Below are positions 7,359 through 16,900 of a DNA stretch of 47,759 nt, in pieces. Below the pieces are notes generated by a model. The model ran no database searches. It was not told the origin of the DNA and saw only the letters and a program-made list of their open reading frames with translations. A program made the position numbers and the translations under genes. Origin of the DNA: an uncultured SAR116 cluster alpha proteobacterium (GTDB lineage: Bacteria > Pseudomonadota > Alphaproteobacteria > Puniceispirillales > GCA-002684695); NCBI GenBank assembly GCA_902539295.1, contig CACBIM010000014.1, forward strand, positions 1 through 47,759, written 5' to 3'. Numbering within the stretch: position 1 is the stretch's first letter; every line of letters starts with the position of its first letter.

Positions 7359-8546
7359 ATGAGAAAGCTTTTAATAGCTTCTATAACATCCTTATTTTTT
7401 TCAGCAACAGCCTTCGCTGAAGAAATTAAAATCGGTATAATCTTAGGATTTACAGGTCCTATTGAGTCTTTAACACCAGCAATGGCTCAAGGTGCTGAAG
7501 CTGCAATAGCTGAAGTTTCTGCATCTGGACAGCTTTTAAGTGGTTCTACTGTAACTGCAGTTCGTGCAGATTCAACATGCATAGATTCAGCAGTAGCTTC
7601 TGCTAATGCTGAGAAATTAATCACTGCAGATAAAGTTAATGGCATAATGGGAGCAGATTGCTCAGGCGTTACAGGAGCAATCCTAGCAAATGTTGCAATG
7701 GCTAATGGTATGGTCATGATTTCACCTTCAGCAACATCCCCAGGTCTGTCAACTGTTGAAGACAATGGTCTATTCTTTAGAACTGCGCCTTCAGATGCCC
7801 GTCAAGGTGAAATAATGTCAAGTGTTCTAATGGATAAGGGGATTACTTCAGTAGCCGTTTCATATACGAACAATGATTACGGTAAGGGACTAGCTGACGC
7901 TTTCCAAGCTGCATATGAAGCTAATGGTGGTAGTGTAACAATTAATGCAGCACATGAAGAAGGTAAAGCTGATTACTCATCTGAAGTTGGCGCATTAGCA
8001 TCAGCTGGTGGCCAGGCATTAGTTGTAGCAGGATATATTGATGGCGCGGGAAAAAATGTAACTCAAGGTGCTATTGATACTGGTGCGTTTGATTTATTTT
8101 TATTTCCAGATGGAATGATTGGAGCCAATCTCGAAACTTTAGGTGCTGACATCAATGGGTCAATGGGAACTGTACCAGGTTTAGATCCATCGAATCCGGC
8201 AGCATCTGCTATGGCAAAAATTGGAGAAGCAGGTGGATTTGCTGGCGGTGATGCATTTGTTGGTGAATCATATGACGCGGCAGCACTTATGTTGCTTGCG
8301 ATGGCTTCTGCAAAGTCATCAGATCCTCAGGTTTACAAAGACCATATTATGAAAGTAGCCAATGGGCCAGGTGAGAAAATTTATCCTGGTGAATTAACTA
8401 AAGGTATTAAGTTAGCATCATATGGTGTGGCTATTGATTACGTTGGTGCTTCAAGTGTTACGTTAATTGGTCCAGGTGAAGCTGCTGGTAATTTCAGAGA
8501 AATTGAAATTCAAAATGGTAAAATGGTTGACGTAAATTATCGTTAA
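7359..8546 (+). CDS. livK: ABC transporter periplasmic substrate-binding protein, Liv/HAAT type
   Basis: The product is 395 aa from the ATG at 7359, which has GGGAG 8 bases upstream; a TTG at 7344 lies within that Shine-Dalgarno and is not a credible start. Residues 1-21 form a clean signal peptide ending AFA before EEIKIGIILGFTGP, the typical beginning of type I periplasmic binding proteins of the LivJ/LivK/UrtA group. Two cysteines in the first lobe (STCIDSA and GADCSGVT) sit where related binders carry a disulfide. Composition is richer in Ala and Gly than the neighbours, as expected for an abundant periplasmic protein. Ligand is not readable: branched-chain amino acids, another amino acid, urea or an amine-related compound are all possible, with the polyamine genes next door. 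Confidence 0.88.
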   Translation: MRKLLIASITSLFFSATAFAEEIKIGIILGFTGPIESLTPAMAQGAEAAIAEVSASGQLLSGSTVTAVRADSTCIDSAVASANAEKLITADKVNGIMGADCSGVTGAILANVAMANGMVMISPSATSPGLSTVEDNGLFFRTAPSDARQGEIMSSVLMDKGITSVAVSYTNNDYGKGLADAFQAAYEANGGSVTINAAHEEGKADYSSEVGALASAGGQALVVAGYIDGAGKNVTQGAIDTGAFDLFLFPDGMIGANLETLGADINGSMGTVPGLDPSNPAASAMAKIGEAGGFAGGDAFVGESYDAAALMLLAMASAKSSDPQVYKDHIMKVANGPGEKIYPGELTKGIKLASYGVAIDYVGASSVTLIGPGEAAGNFREIEIQNGKMVDVNYR

Positions 8547-8556
8547 ACAATTTAAA

Positions 8557-8589
8557 ATGTTAGCGGCTAAATTTTAATGCCGCTAACAT
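8557..8589 (+). terminator. strong hairpin between binding-protein and ATPase genes
   Basis: A perfect 11-bp inverted repeat (ATGTTAGCGGC, 8557-8567; GCCGCTAACAT, 8579-8589) with an 11-base loop lies 11 bases after the binding-protein stop and 12 bases before the next ATG. Only a weak T-rich run (CTTCTTATT) follows. A partial terminator or a 3' stabiliser giving more binding-protein than ATPase message is typical for such operons. Confidence 0.65.
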
Positions 8590-8601
8590 CTTCTTATTAC
8601 A

Positions 8602-9384
8602 ATGATAGTAATTGAAAATATTCATAAACACTTTGGCGGTTTTAAAGCCGTTAATGGAACTTCTTTAGAAATAAAAAAAAATTCAATAACAGGTCTCATA
8701 GGCCCAAATGGAGCTGGTAAAACAACACTCTTTAATGTTATTGCTGGAATTTATAAGCCTACGAGCGGAAAAGTGTTTTTAGGTGATGAGGATATCACCG
8801 ACTTACCTCCACATAAATTATTTGAAAAAGGAGTGCTCAGAACATTTCAAATACCACATGAGTTTTCGACTATGAGTGTTCTGGAAAACTTGATGATGGT
8901 TCCAGGAAGTCAAACTGGCGAAAAACTAATAAATACATGGTTTAATACTAATAAGATTTCTGATGAAGAAGAAGAAATAAAATCAAAAGCAATTGAAGTT
9001 ACAAAATTTTTAACCATTGATCATTTGTTATACGAGAAAGCAGGAAATTTATCTGGCGGCCAAAAAAAATTACTTGAGCTTGGAAGGACTATGATGGTTG
9101 ATGCTAAAATAGTATTACTTGATGAAGTGGGAGCAGGGGTAAATAGAACTCTTCTTAAAACAATAGGTGATGCAATTCTACGCTTAAACAAAGAAAGAGG
9201 TTACACATTCTGCATGATTGAACATGATATGGATTTCATAACCAAACTTTGTGATCCTGTCATTGTTTTAGCTGAAGGAAAAGTTTTAGCAGAAGGAAAG
9301 ATTAGTGACATTAAGCAAAATGAGGAAGTTATTGAAGCATACCTTGGTAAAGGTATGAAGAATGCTCCAAAAAGAAATGATTAA
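8602..9384 (+). CDS. livG: branched-chain-type ABC transporter ATPase 1
   Basis: The product is a 260-aa LivG-type ATP-binding subunit at the inner face of the membrane. Walker A is GPNGAGKTT (34-42), the ABC signature is LSGGQKKLLELGR (about 150-162), Walker B with catalytic Glu is IVLLDEVGAGV (near 172-182), and the switch His is in CMIEHDMDF. LivG proteins usually read LDEP or LDEPxAG here, so the V after DE is a small deviation. No Shine-Dalgarno is visible before the ATG, which follows the hairpin at 8557-8589; translation may depend on that structured leader. It powers import together with the second ATPase immediately downstream. Confidence 0.92.
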   Translation: MIVIENIHKHFGGFKAVNGTSLEIKKNSITGLIGPNGAGKTTLFNVIAGIYKPTSGKVFLGDEDITDLPPHKLFEKGVLRTFQIPHEFSTMSVLENLMMVPGSQTGEKLINTWFNTNKISDEEEEIKSKAIEVTKFLTIDHLLYEKAGNLSGGQKKLLELGRTMMVDAKIVLLDEVGAGVNRTLLKTIGDAILRLNKERGYTFCMIEHDMDFITKLCDPVIVLAEGKVLAEGKISDIKQNEEVIEAYLGKGMKNAPKRND

Positions 9385-9393
9385 AATTAACTT

Positions 9394-10098
9394 ATGACTT
9401 ATTTATCAGGTGAAAACTTAGTTGCTGGTTATGGTGGTGCAGATATTTTGCATGGGTGTTCAATAGATGTGAGTGAAGGCGAAATAGCAGTTATTGTAGG
9501 TCCTAATGGCTCAGGTAAATCTACTGCCATGAAAGCAATTTTTGGAATGTTAAAATTAAAGTCAGGAAATGTTAAAATTAAAGGTGAGGACATAACGTCT
9601 TTATCTGTTTTTGAAAGAGTAAAAAAAGGTATGGCTTTTGTACCTCAAACTAATAATGTTTTTACTTCATTAACAGTTGAAGAAAACTTGGAAATGGGAG
9701 CCTTTTTACAACAAGATGACTTCTCTTCTACCATGGAAGATGTATATGCTTTATTTCCTGTTTTAAAAGAGAAAAGGAAACAAGAAGCGGGCGAACTTTC
9801 AGGTGGGCAAAGACAACAAGTTGCTGTTGGAAGGGCTTTAATGACCAAGCCTAAAGTTTTAATTTTAGATGAGCCAACAGCGGGTGTATCACCTATAATA
9901 ATGGATGAGTTATTTGATAGAATTATAGAAGTTTCAAAGACTGGAATTTCAATTTTAATGGTTGAGCAAAATGCTAAACAAGCCCTCAATATTGCTGATA
10001 AAGGATTTGTTTTAAGTCAGGGTGTAAATAAATTTACAGGCACAGGTGTGTCATTACTAAATAATTCAGAAGTTAGAAAATCATTTCTGGGTGGATAG
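9394..10098 (+). CDS. livF: branched-chain-type ABC transporter ATPase 2
   Basis: This is a 234-aa LivF-type ATP-binding subunit. Walker A GPNGSGKST (36-44), Q-loop in FVPQTNNVF, signature LSGGQRQQVAVGRAL (about 133-147), Walker B LILDEPTAGVSP (near 153-164) and the switch His replaced in the usual LivF context by VEQNAKQAL are all present. It follows LivG by 9 bases and its TAG is directly followed by the ATG of the first permease gene. The heterodimeric ATPase pair is characteristic of the hydrophobic amino acid transporter family. Confidence 0.92.
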   Translation: MTYLSGENLVAGYGGADILHGCSIDVSEGEIAVIVGPNGSGKSTAMKAIFGMLKLKSGNVKIKGEDITSLSVFERVKKGMAFVPQTNNVFTSLTVEENLEMGAFLQQDDFSSTMEDVYALFPVLKEKRKQEAGELSGGQRQQVAVGRALMTKPKVLILDEPTAGVSPIIMDELFDRIIEVSKTGISILMVEQNAKQALNIADKGFVLSQGVNKFTGTGVSLLNNSEVRKSFLGG

Positions 10099-11109
10099 AT
10101 GGATATATTGAATGCATTTATAGCCCTTTTAAATTATGTAGTAATTCCTGCAACTACTTATGGAAGTCAACTTGCGTTTGGTGCGCTGGGAGTAACTCTA
10201 ATTTACGGCACTCTAAGATTTTCGAATTACGCTGGTGGGGAGACAATGGCATGGGGCGCTATGTTTACAATTTTATTTACCTGGCTATTTCAAAGTCTTG
10301 GCATAAGCATTCAACCACTTCCAACAGCACTTATTGCACTCCCTTTTAGTATTTTGGTTACAGTTGTTTTAATATTGGCTATAGATCAAAGTGTATATAA
10401 GTATTACAGAGTTAAAAGAAGCGATCCATCTATAGTTATAATTGTCTCTCTAGGTGTGGCAATGATGATGAATGCTGCAACTAGAATTATAATTGGCCCG
10501 AAAGATAGAAATTTTTTTGATGGTGAAAGATTTTTAATAAAGGCAAGAGATTTTAAAAATGTAACTGGCCTTTCTGAGGGTTTATCTCTAAAATTTTCAC
10601 AAATCATAACAGTTTCTTCGTCTGTTTTTTTTGTAATTATTCTCTTTTGGTTTTTGTATAAAACAAAAACAGGTAAATCAATGAGAGCTTATTCTGACAA
10701 TGAAGATTTAGCTTTATTATCTGGCATTAATCCAGAGAGAGTAGTTGCCCTTGCATGGATTATTGCAACGACATTACTGGTAGTTGGGGGTACACTCTAT
10801 GGCCTTGACAAGGGGTTTAAACCTTTTGTTTACTATATGTTATTATTACCAAGCTTTTCTGCGGCAATCCTAGGCGGTTTAGGAAATCCATTAGGTGCTA
10901 TTGTTGGTGGTTATATTATCGCCTTCTCAGAGGTTATTATAACATACGCATTTAAAAAGTTTTTAGTTTATCTGTTGCCTGAAAATCTTGAACCTACTGG
11001 TTTGGTACAACTAATTTCAACTGATTATAAATTTGTTGTCTCATATTCAATACTATTATTGGTTTTAATTTTTCGCCCAACAGGTATTTTTAGAGGTAAA
11101 TCGGTATGA
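10099..11109 (+). CDS. livH: branched-chain-type ABC transporter permease 1
   Basis: The product is a 336-aa polytopic inner-membrane protein with about eight hydrophobic segments and the LivH-type signature GLDKGFKPFVYYMLLLPSF followed by AAILGGLGNPLGAIVGGYI near the C-terminus, which is the cytoplasmic loop contacting the ATPases. It starts on the base after the LivF stop and overlaps LivM by four bases (ATGA), so expression is coupled. Early residues YGTLRFSNYAGGETMAWGA match the conserved family motif around the first membrane hairpins. Confidence 0.9.
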   Translation: MDILNAFIALLNYVVIPATTYGSQLAFGALGVTLIYGTLRFSNYAGGETMAWGAMFTILFTWLFQSLGISIQPLPTALIALPFSILVTVVLILAIDQSVYKYYRVKRSDPSIVIIVSLGVAMMMNAATRIIIGPKDRNFFDGERFLIKARDFKNVTGLSEGLSLKFSQIITVSSSVFFVIILFWFLYKTKTGKSMRAYSDNEDLALLSGINPERVVALAWIIATTLLVVGGTLYGLDKGFKPFVYYMLLLPSFSAAILGGLGNPLGAIVGGYIIAFSEVIITYAFKKFLVYLLPENLEPTGLVQLISTDYKFVVSYSILLLVLIFRPTGIFRGKSV

Positions 11110-12401
11110 TTAAGAACTCAATACTTTACCTAATAATGATATCACTAATATTGCTAGTCGGATTTGTTCAGAGCTGGAATGTTGCTCTATTGATACTAAA
11201 CATGTGTATTATCTCTTCAATCATGTCACTGGGTGTAAACATTCAGTATGGTTATGCAGGCTTATTTAATTTGGGTATTATGGGTTTTGTTGCACTTGGC
11301 GGATTAGCAACAGTAATTATTTCAGCCCCCCCAGTATATGAAGCATGGGATGCTGGTGGAATAAGAATAATATTAGCTTTATCTTTTGGTGCACTAACAA
11401 TATTTCTTGCTACATATGTTTGGAAACTGTTGAAAAATTCTAGATATAAGTCTTTAGCAATATCTATCATTCTTATTTTAGGATTTTTTATATATAGATT
11501 TCTTTTTGACCCGGCCGTAGAAGCTATTGAAAAGATTAATCCTGCCACCGAAGGATATCTTGGTGGATTGGGTTTGCCTATAATTTTATCTTGGCCAGTT
11601 GGTGGTTTACTTGCTGCAATTGCAGCTTGGATGATAGGAAAGATTTCTCTTGGTTTAAGATCTGATTATTTAGCTATAGCTACAATTGGTGTATCAGAAA
11701 TAATAATATTCACTATAAAAAATGAAGACTGGTTAGCAAGAGGCGTTAAAAATGTAATAGGTTTGCCACGCCCAGTGCCATATGAAATTGATCTACAACA
11801 AAATACAGATTTTATTTATTGGTCTCAATATTTAGGTATGGATATTGTAGATGCTTCATCTATATTTGTTAAAGTTTGTTATTCTTTATTATTTATACTC
11901 GTATTAATCATCTTGTATTGGCTTTGTGAAAAAGCTCTTAAATCGCCTTGGGGAAGAATGATGAGAGCAATTAGGGACAATGAAGTTGCAGCGGAGGCTA
12001 TGGGTAAAGATGTTAAATCAAGGCACCTTCAAGTATTTATTTTAGGGTCAGCTGTATGTGGTATAGCAGGAGCTATGCTTGTTACTTTAGATGGTCAATT
12101 AACGCCCACTAATTATCATCCACTTAGGTTTACATTTATAATTTGGGTTATGGTTATTCTTGGTGGCGCAGGCAACAATTTAGGATCTATTCTAGGAGGC
12201 TTCATTATTTGGTTTTTTTGGGTTGAAGTGGAATATATAGGTTTATTTTTAATGGATATACTTACTTCTGGTTTTGCTGATGACAATGCATTTAGAATTC
12301 ATATGCTTAATTCAGCTGCATATATGAGATATCTAACTCTTGGTTTAATCTTAGTGCTTGTATTAAGATTTAACCCTCGAGGTTTAATCCCGGAAAAATG
12401 A
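11106..12401 (+). CDS. livM: branched-chain-type ABC transporter permease 2
   Basis: This is a 431-aa polytopic membrane protein of the LivM family. It shows NIQYGYAGLFNLGIMGFVALG (residues near 45-65), RSDYLAIATIGVSEIII in the middle, the coupling region SPWGRMMRAIRDNEVAAEAMGKD, and a final GGAGNNLGSILGGFI helix. At 431 aa it is somewhat longer than many LivM proteins (usually 320-420), with extra hydrophobic sequence in the first third. It closes the operon: a 65-base gap with its own TATAAT follows before the next gene. Confidence 0.9.
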   Translation: MIKNSILYLIMISLILLVGFVQSWNVALLILNMCIISSIMSLGVNIQYGYAGLFNLGIMGFVALGGLATVIISAPPVYEAWDAGGIRIILALSFGALTIFLATYVWKLLKNSRYKSLAISIILILGFFIYRFLFDPAVEAIEKINPATEGYLGGLGLPIILSWPVGGLLAAIAAWMIGKISLGLRSDYLAIATIGVSEIIIFTIKNEDWLARGVKNVIGLPRPVPYEIDLQQNTDFIYWSQYLGMDIVDASSIFVKVCYSLLFILVLIILYWLCEKALKSPWGRMMRAIRDNEVAAEAMGKDVKSRHLQVFILGSAVCGIAGAMLVTLDGQLTPTNYHPLRFTFIIWVMVILGGAGNNLGSILGGFIIWFFWVEVEYIGLFLMDILTSGFADDNAFRIHMLNSAAYMRYLTLGLILVLVLRFNPRGLIPEK

Positions 12402-12423
12402 TTTTGTTTGTATCGAATTAGAG

Positions 12424-12429
12424 TATAAT
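12424..12429 (+). promoter_or_regulatory. candidate -10 box for the adaptor/RND pump pair
   Basis: TATAAT lies 38 bases before the adaptor ATG in the short gap after livM, predicting a separate transcript for the efflux genes. No good -35 hexamer is seen at the right distance, so this rests on the -10 alone. Confidence 0.35.
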
Positions 12430-12466
12430 GTAAGTTCAATTTTTAACTTTAATTCTGACAACATTG

Positions 12467-13975
12467 ATGATGAAAAAAATTGTAAATCTTTTATTCCCAG
12501 TAATTTTTGTATTTTGCTCAATCTCTCCATCTCTTTCTCAAAACTGGGGAGGTAATAGAGCTTCGTCAGTTGTAGTAGAAACCCCCATTCGAGAGAACCT
12601 AGCCACTACTAAAGAAATTAGTGCAAAGGTAGTATCAAGTATTTCTTATACTGTTTCAGCTTCATCAAATGGCTTTGTATTGATGGAAAATATAAAAATT
12701 GGAGACAGAATTAAGAAAAACCAACTTATTGCTATTCAGGATACTTCAGAATTTGAATATAATTTGAAAATAAAACAAAACCAGTTAACAGATGCTCAGC
12801 TTATTTTAGAAGATCTAAAAAATGAATTAAATGAAGAAAAAAATATTAAAGAAATAATTCAGAAGCAGTTAAATCTATTAAAAAGTAAATACGATAGAGC
12901 TAAAGACTTGTATGAAAGCAATGCAATTTCAGCTCAAGAGCTTGAGACCTCTACAACATCCTATTTGACATCACAACAACAGGAATTCTTAAAAGTCAAA
13001 ACAATTAAAAAACTCAATTTTAAAATTAAACAGGCTGAAAATAATATTGAGAAGCTTGATATTGAGATAAATGAATTCAAAAAAGATATTAAAGGCAGTA
13101 GATTAGTATCCCCAATTGATGGTCACCTAACAGATGTTTTCAAAATTAAAAATGGTTATGTAAGAACAGGGGAAAGTTTGGCAACAATTCAAGGTGGTGA
13201 AGATTTTGAAATCGAAGTTGAAGTACCAACAAATTATCTAAAATTTATTCAAGAAAAAAAATCAATCAATGGTTTAGACGTAAATGGAAAAAATTTTAAG
13301 GCTCTTTATAGGGCAATATTACTTAATGAAAATCCCAGAACTGGAACAAGGACTGTTCGCTTAAGTTTTAAAGATAAAATAAGAAATGTTCTAAGAGCAA
13401 ATAATGCTTCTGTAAAAATATTAATACCTTCAAGCAAGCCTAGTTCGGTTATTACTATTTCAAAAGATGCTATTATTCCGATCTCTAATGGCCAAATGGT
13501 TTTTGTAATGGAAGAAGGTAAAGCTGTAATGACTTCCGTGAAATTAGGTGGTTCAGTTGGAGAAAGAGCCATAATTACTGATGGTTTATCTGTTGACGAT
13601 CAGGTTATAATAAGAGGAAATGAATTGTTGAAAGATGGATCGTCTGTAAAATTAGCTGGCAAACCGTCAGAAAAACCAAAAAAAGCACCAGAAATTAGAG
13701 GGGATAAATGGTTATTAAAGTGGCAAGGTAGAAATGGCGAGCGAACAGGTGATTTAACAGTTGGTAAAAAAGTTTCATTTTTTAATGGTGAGAAAATAGA
13801 CCTTGAACTTAAAGACAATAAATTAAAGTTTGAAGCGCCTCTTGTTCTTCCATTTGGTACAATAATGCTAAATTTTGAAGGAAAAATTTCATCCAATAAA
13901 GTCGACGGAACACTTACTTTGAAATTGCCTAATGGTAATGAAAGTAAGGTACCTTTCTCAGGTGAAAAAGTTTAA
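12467..13975 (+). CDS. RND efflux periplasmic adaptor (membrane fusion protein) with extra C-terminal domain
   Basis: About 502 aa from the ATG at 12467 (a second ATG follows at 12470; a TTG at 12464 is less likely). A signal peptide ending near SLSQ is followed by the split lipoyl domain (SSNGFVLMENIKIGDRIKKN), a long alpha-helical hairpin (roughly residues 95-205, rich in Lys/Glu/Leu/Gln), the return lipoyl strand SPIDGHLTDVFKIKNGYVR, a beta-barrel and a membrane-proximal domain ending near VIIRGNELLKDGSSVKL. After a Lys/Pro-rich joint (about residue 400) comes an unusual beta-rich tail of roughly 100 residues with repeated G-x-L, G-x-I turns. It sits 5 bases before the RND pump gene, so the two form an adaptor/pump pair. 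Confidence 0.87.
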   Translation: MMKKIVNLLFPVIFVFCSISPSLSQNWGGNRASSVVVETPIRENLATTKEISAKVVSSISYTVSASSNGFVLMENIKIGDRIKKNQLIAIQDTSEFEYNLKIKQNQLTDAQLILEDLKNELNEEKNIKEIIQKQLNLLKSKYDRAKDLYESNAISAQELETSTTSYLTSQQQEFLKVKTIKKLNFKIKQAENNIEKLDIEINEFKKDIKGSRLVSPIDGHLTDVFKIKNGYVRTGESLATIQGGEDFEIEVEVPTNYLKFIQEKKSINGLDVNGKNFKALYRAILLNENPRTGTRTVRLSFKDKIRNVLRANNASVKILIPSSKPSSVITISKDAIIPISNGQMVFVMEEGKAVMTSVKLGGSVGERAIITDGLSVDDQVIIRGNELLKDGSSVKLAGKPSEKPKKAPEIRGDKWLLKWQGRNGERTGDLTVGKKVSFFNGEKIDLELKDNKLKFEAPLVLPFGTIMLNFEGKISSNKVDGTLTLKLPNGNESKVPFSGEKV

Positions 13976-13980
13976 TTATA

Positions 13981-16900
13981 ATGAATAATATTATTAAAGA
14001 AGCAATTGGAAGGCCTGTCGCAGTTGTAGCTATAATATTTCTTGCAATTTTATTTGGCTATGTGGCCCTTCAAAATATTCCAATACAAATGAGCCCTGAT
14101 ATAGAAAAACCTATTTACCAAGTCAGGGTTAGTTGGCCAGGTGCTGCTCCTGCTGACGTTGACCGTGAAATTATTAATAGATTAGAACAGGAATTATCTT
14201 CATTAAATGGTATCGAAGAATTAGCCTCATCTTCTTCAACTGGAAGAGCTAACATTACTCTAACCTATTCTTTAGAACAAGATATGGATAAAGCGCTTAT
14301 TTTGCTTTTAAATAAGTTGGCAGGTGTCACAGGATTGCCAAACGATGCCAAAACTCCAACAATTAGAACATCTAATTCTGATGATAGCCCGATTGCCCGT
14401 TTAGCTCTATTGGTAAGAGATGGATATACAATTGATTTAGAGAGTCTAGGTAAGTTTGTTGAAAGTGACATTGTTCAGACATTGGGAAGAACTGAGGGAG
14501 TTTCTGAAGTTACATTTAATGGTGGTGGTAGACGCGAAATGCGTATTCTTATAGACCCACAAAAAATGACAAGGTATAGTGTAACTCTTACTGAGGTTTT
14601 AGAAGCTTTAAGAAATTCCTCTACATTACAAAGTGTTGGGACTGTAACTGAGGGTAAGAGATCTTATCCTGTAAGAACTGAATTAATTGCCTACACCAGA
14701 GAAAAAGCAAAGGACATTGTTATTCGAACTGACATAACAACGGATGGCACAGTAGTCCCCTTGGTTTTATCTGATATTGCAGATATTGAGTTAAAGATAC
14801 AAAAGAGGACTAGCTTTAGAAGACTTAATGGTGAAGAAGCAGTTATTTTGAATGTTTTGCGTGAGCAAGGTACCAATGTGGTTGAAACAATGTCACGTTT
14901 ACGGAAACAAATTGAAATACTAAATGAAAAACTACTTCGTGACAAAGGTTTAGATCTTAGAGTTATTTTTGAGGAGACAACATATATTTCTTCAGCAATA
15001 AATCTTGTTAAGCAAAATATTTGGATTGGTGGATGCTTGGCTGTAAGCATATTAATTTTGTTTTTAAGATCACTAATTCCAACAGCAATAATTTTTATTG
15101 CCATACCAGTATCAGTAATAGGAACCTTTGTTGCAATTGCAGGTTTAGGACTATCTATTAACGTTATCTCCTTAGCTGGTCTTGCTTTCTCAATAGGAAT
15201 GGTTGTTGATGCCTCAATTGTTAGTATGGAAAATATTTATAGGTTGAGGCAAAAAGGGCAAAATGCAAAAGATGCAGCTTACAATGGTGCTAGGCAGGTG
15301 TGGGCACCCATTCTAGGTTCTGCATTGACAACAGTAATAGTTTTTATCCCAGTAGTTTTATTAAAGTTACCAGTTGGACAGTTATTTAGGGATATTGGTA
15401 TAGCAATTTCTGTATCTGTAATTATTTCAGTTATCGTTTCAGTTACAGTTATTCCCACACTTGCTGCAAGATTTCTTTCTGGTTCCAAGGACCGATTTTC
15501 TGACCCTCTGAGAATTCCAATTATTGATTATTTATCAAAATTATTTTCTGACATGATTGTTGCATATGCAAAATTTATCGTTAGTAGGAAAGCTTTTGGC
15601 GTTATTCTAGTTTTATTAATTGTAAGTGTTTCTGGTTTTGCAAGTTATAAGTATTTGCCTCGTTTAGATTATCTACCTGATGGTAATGCAAATTTCGTCT
15701 TTGGAAGATTGATTGTTCCAACAGGGTATTCAATGGAGGAAACGCTTCGAATTGCTGAAAAAATGGAGAGTGCTGCTAAGCCTTTATGGGAAGGAAAAAC
15801 AAAAGAAGGTGGGCCACCAGAGATTGATCGTTTCTTTTTTGTTGCATTCCAAGGAGGTGCTTTTGCTGGTGCTTCTGCCAAAGATGCATCCAGGGTAAGT
15901 GAGCTTCAAATGGTATTAATGAGACCAGTATTTTCTGAACCAGGAGCAAGAGCGTTTGTAAGACAAGCATCGCTTTTTGGCCGTTCGGTTGGTGGAAGCA
16001 GATCAATACGCATTGATGTGACTGGTAGTAACCTTGAGACAATCGAACCTTTTGTAAGGGATTTAGACACACTTCTAAGTCAAAAGTTTCCAAGTTCAAA
16101 GGGCAATCAAATAAGAATTATTCCATCACTAGATGCTGGCTCACCTCAAGTGCTTATAACACCTAATACGCTTGCTCTTGCTAGAGCTGGAATATCTGTG
16201 CGTGAGTTTTCTTCTGCTTTGGACGTTTTTAATGACGGAGCCAATGTCTTGCAAATTCCTATTAATGGAGACCTTATTGACTTGGTTGTATCTGGCAAAA
16301 ATGCACAAAAACTTACAATGGAGACTTTAGGCAACATTCCAATTATTGCAAGGTCTGGAAATATAATGAGTTTAGATCAATTGGCAAATATTGAAATTGT
16401 AAGTGCTGCTCGTCAAATTAGAAGGATTGGTGGTAGACAAGCTATTTCTATAAGAGTAAGGCCAAATGAAAATATCGCATTAGAAGATGCGATATCCATT
16501 ATTGACAATGAAATTATAAATCAATTAAGAGGCGCTGCTTCAGAAAAAAATATATCAATTTTTGTGAGGGGGGCGGCAAGTGAACTCGCGAGAACATGGT
16601 CAGCCATGCAGTCAAATGTTATAACAGCTATTCTTGTGATCTTTCTGTTGTTAGTGATACTTTTGAAAAGTTTTTCCATGCCTCTCATTATTTTATTAGT
16701 GGTTCCTGTAGCTTCTACAGGTGGAATAGCAGCCTTAGCTTTACTTAATCAATTTATAAAGCAACCTTTAGATATGTTAACTATGCTTGGGTTTGTTATT
16801 TTAACTGGGATTGTTGTAAATAACGCTATTTTACTTGTCGAACAGACTATCCTTCAAGTGAAAGAAGAAGGAATGCAAATTTATGATGCTATTGTTGAAG

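Noticed and set aside
15776-16099. 107-aa frame antisense to the first RND pump
   Set aside because: It lies entirely inside a well-supported pump gene, has no family features, and its composition follows from the sense codons.
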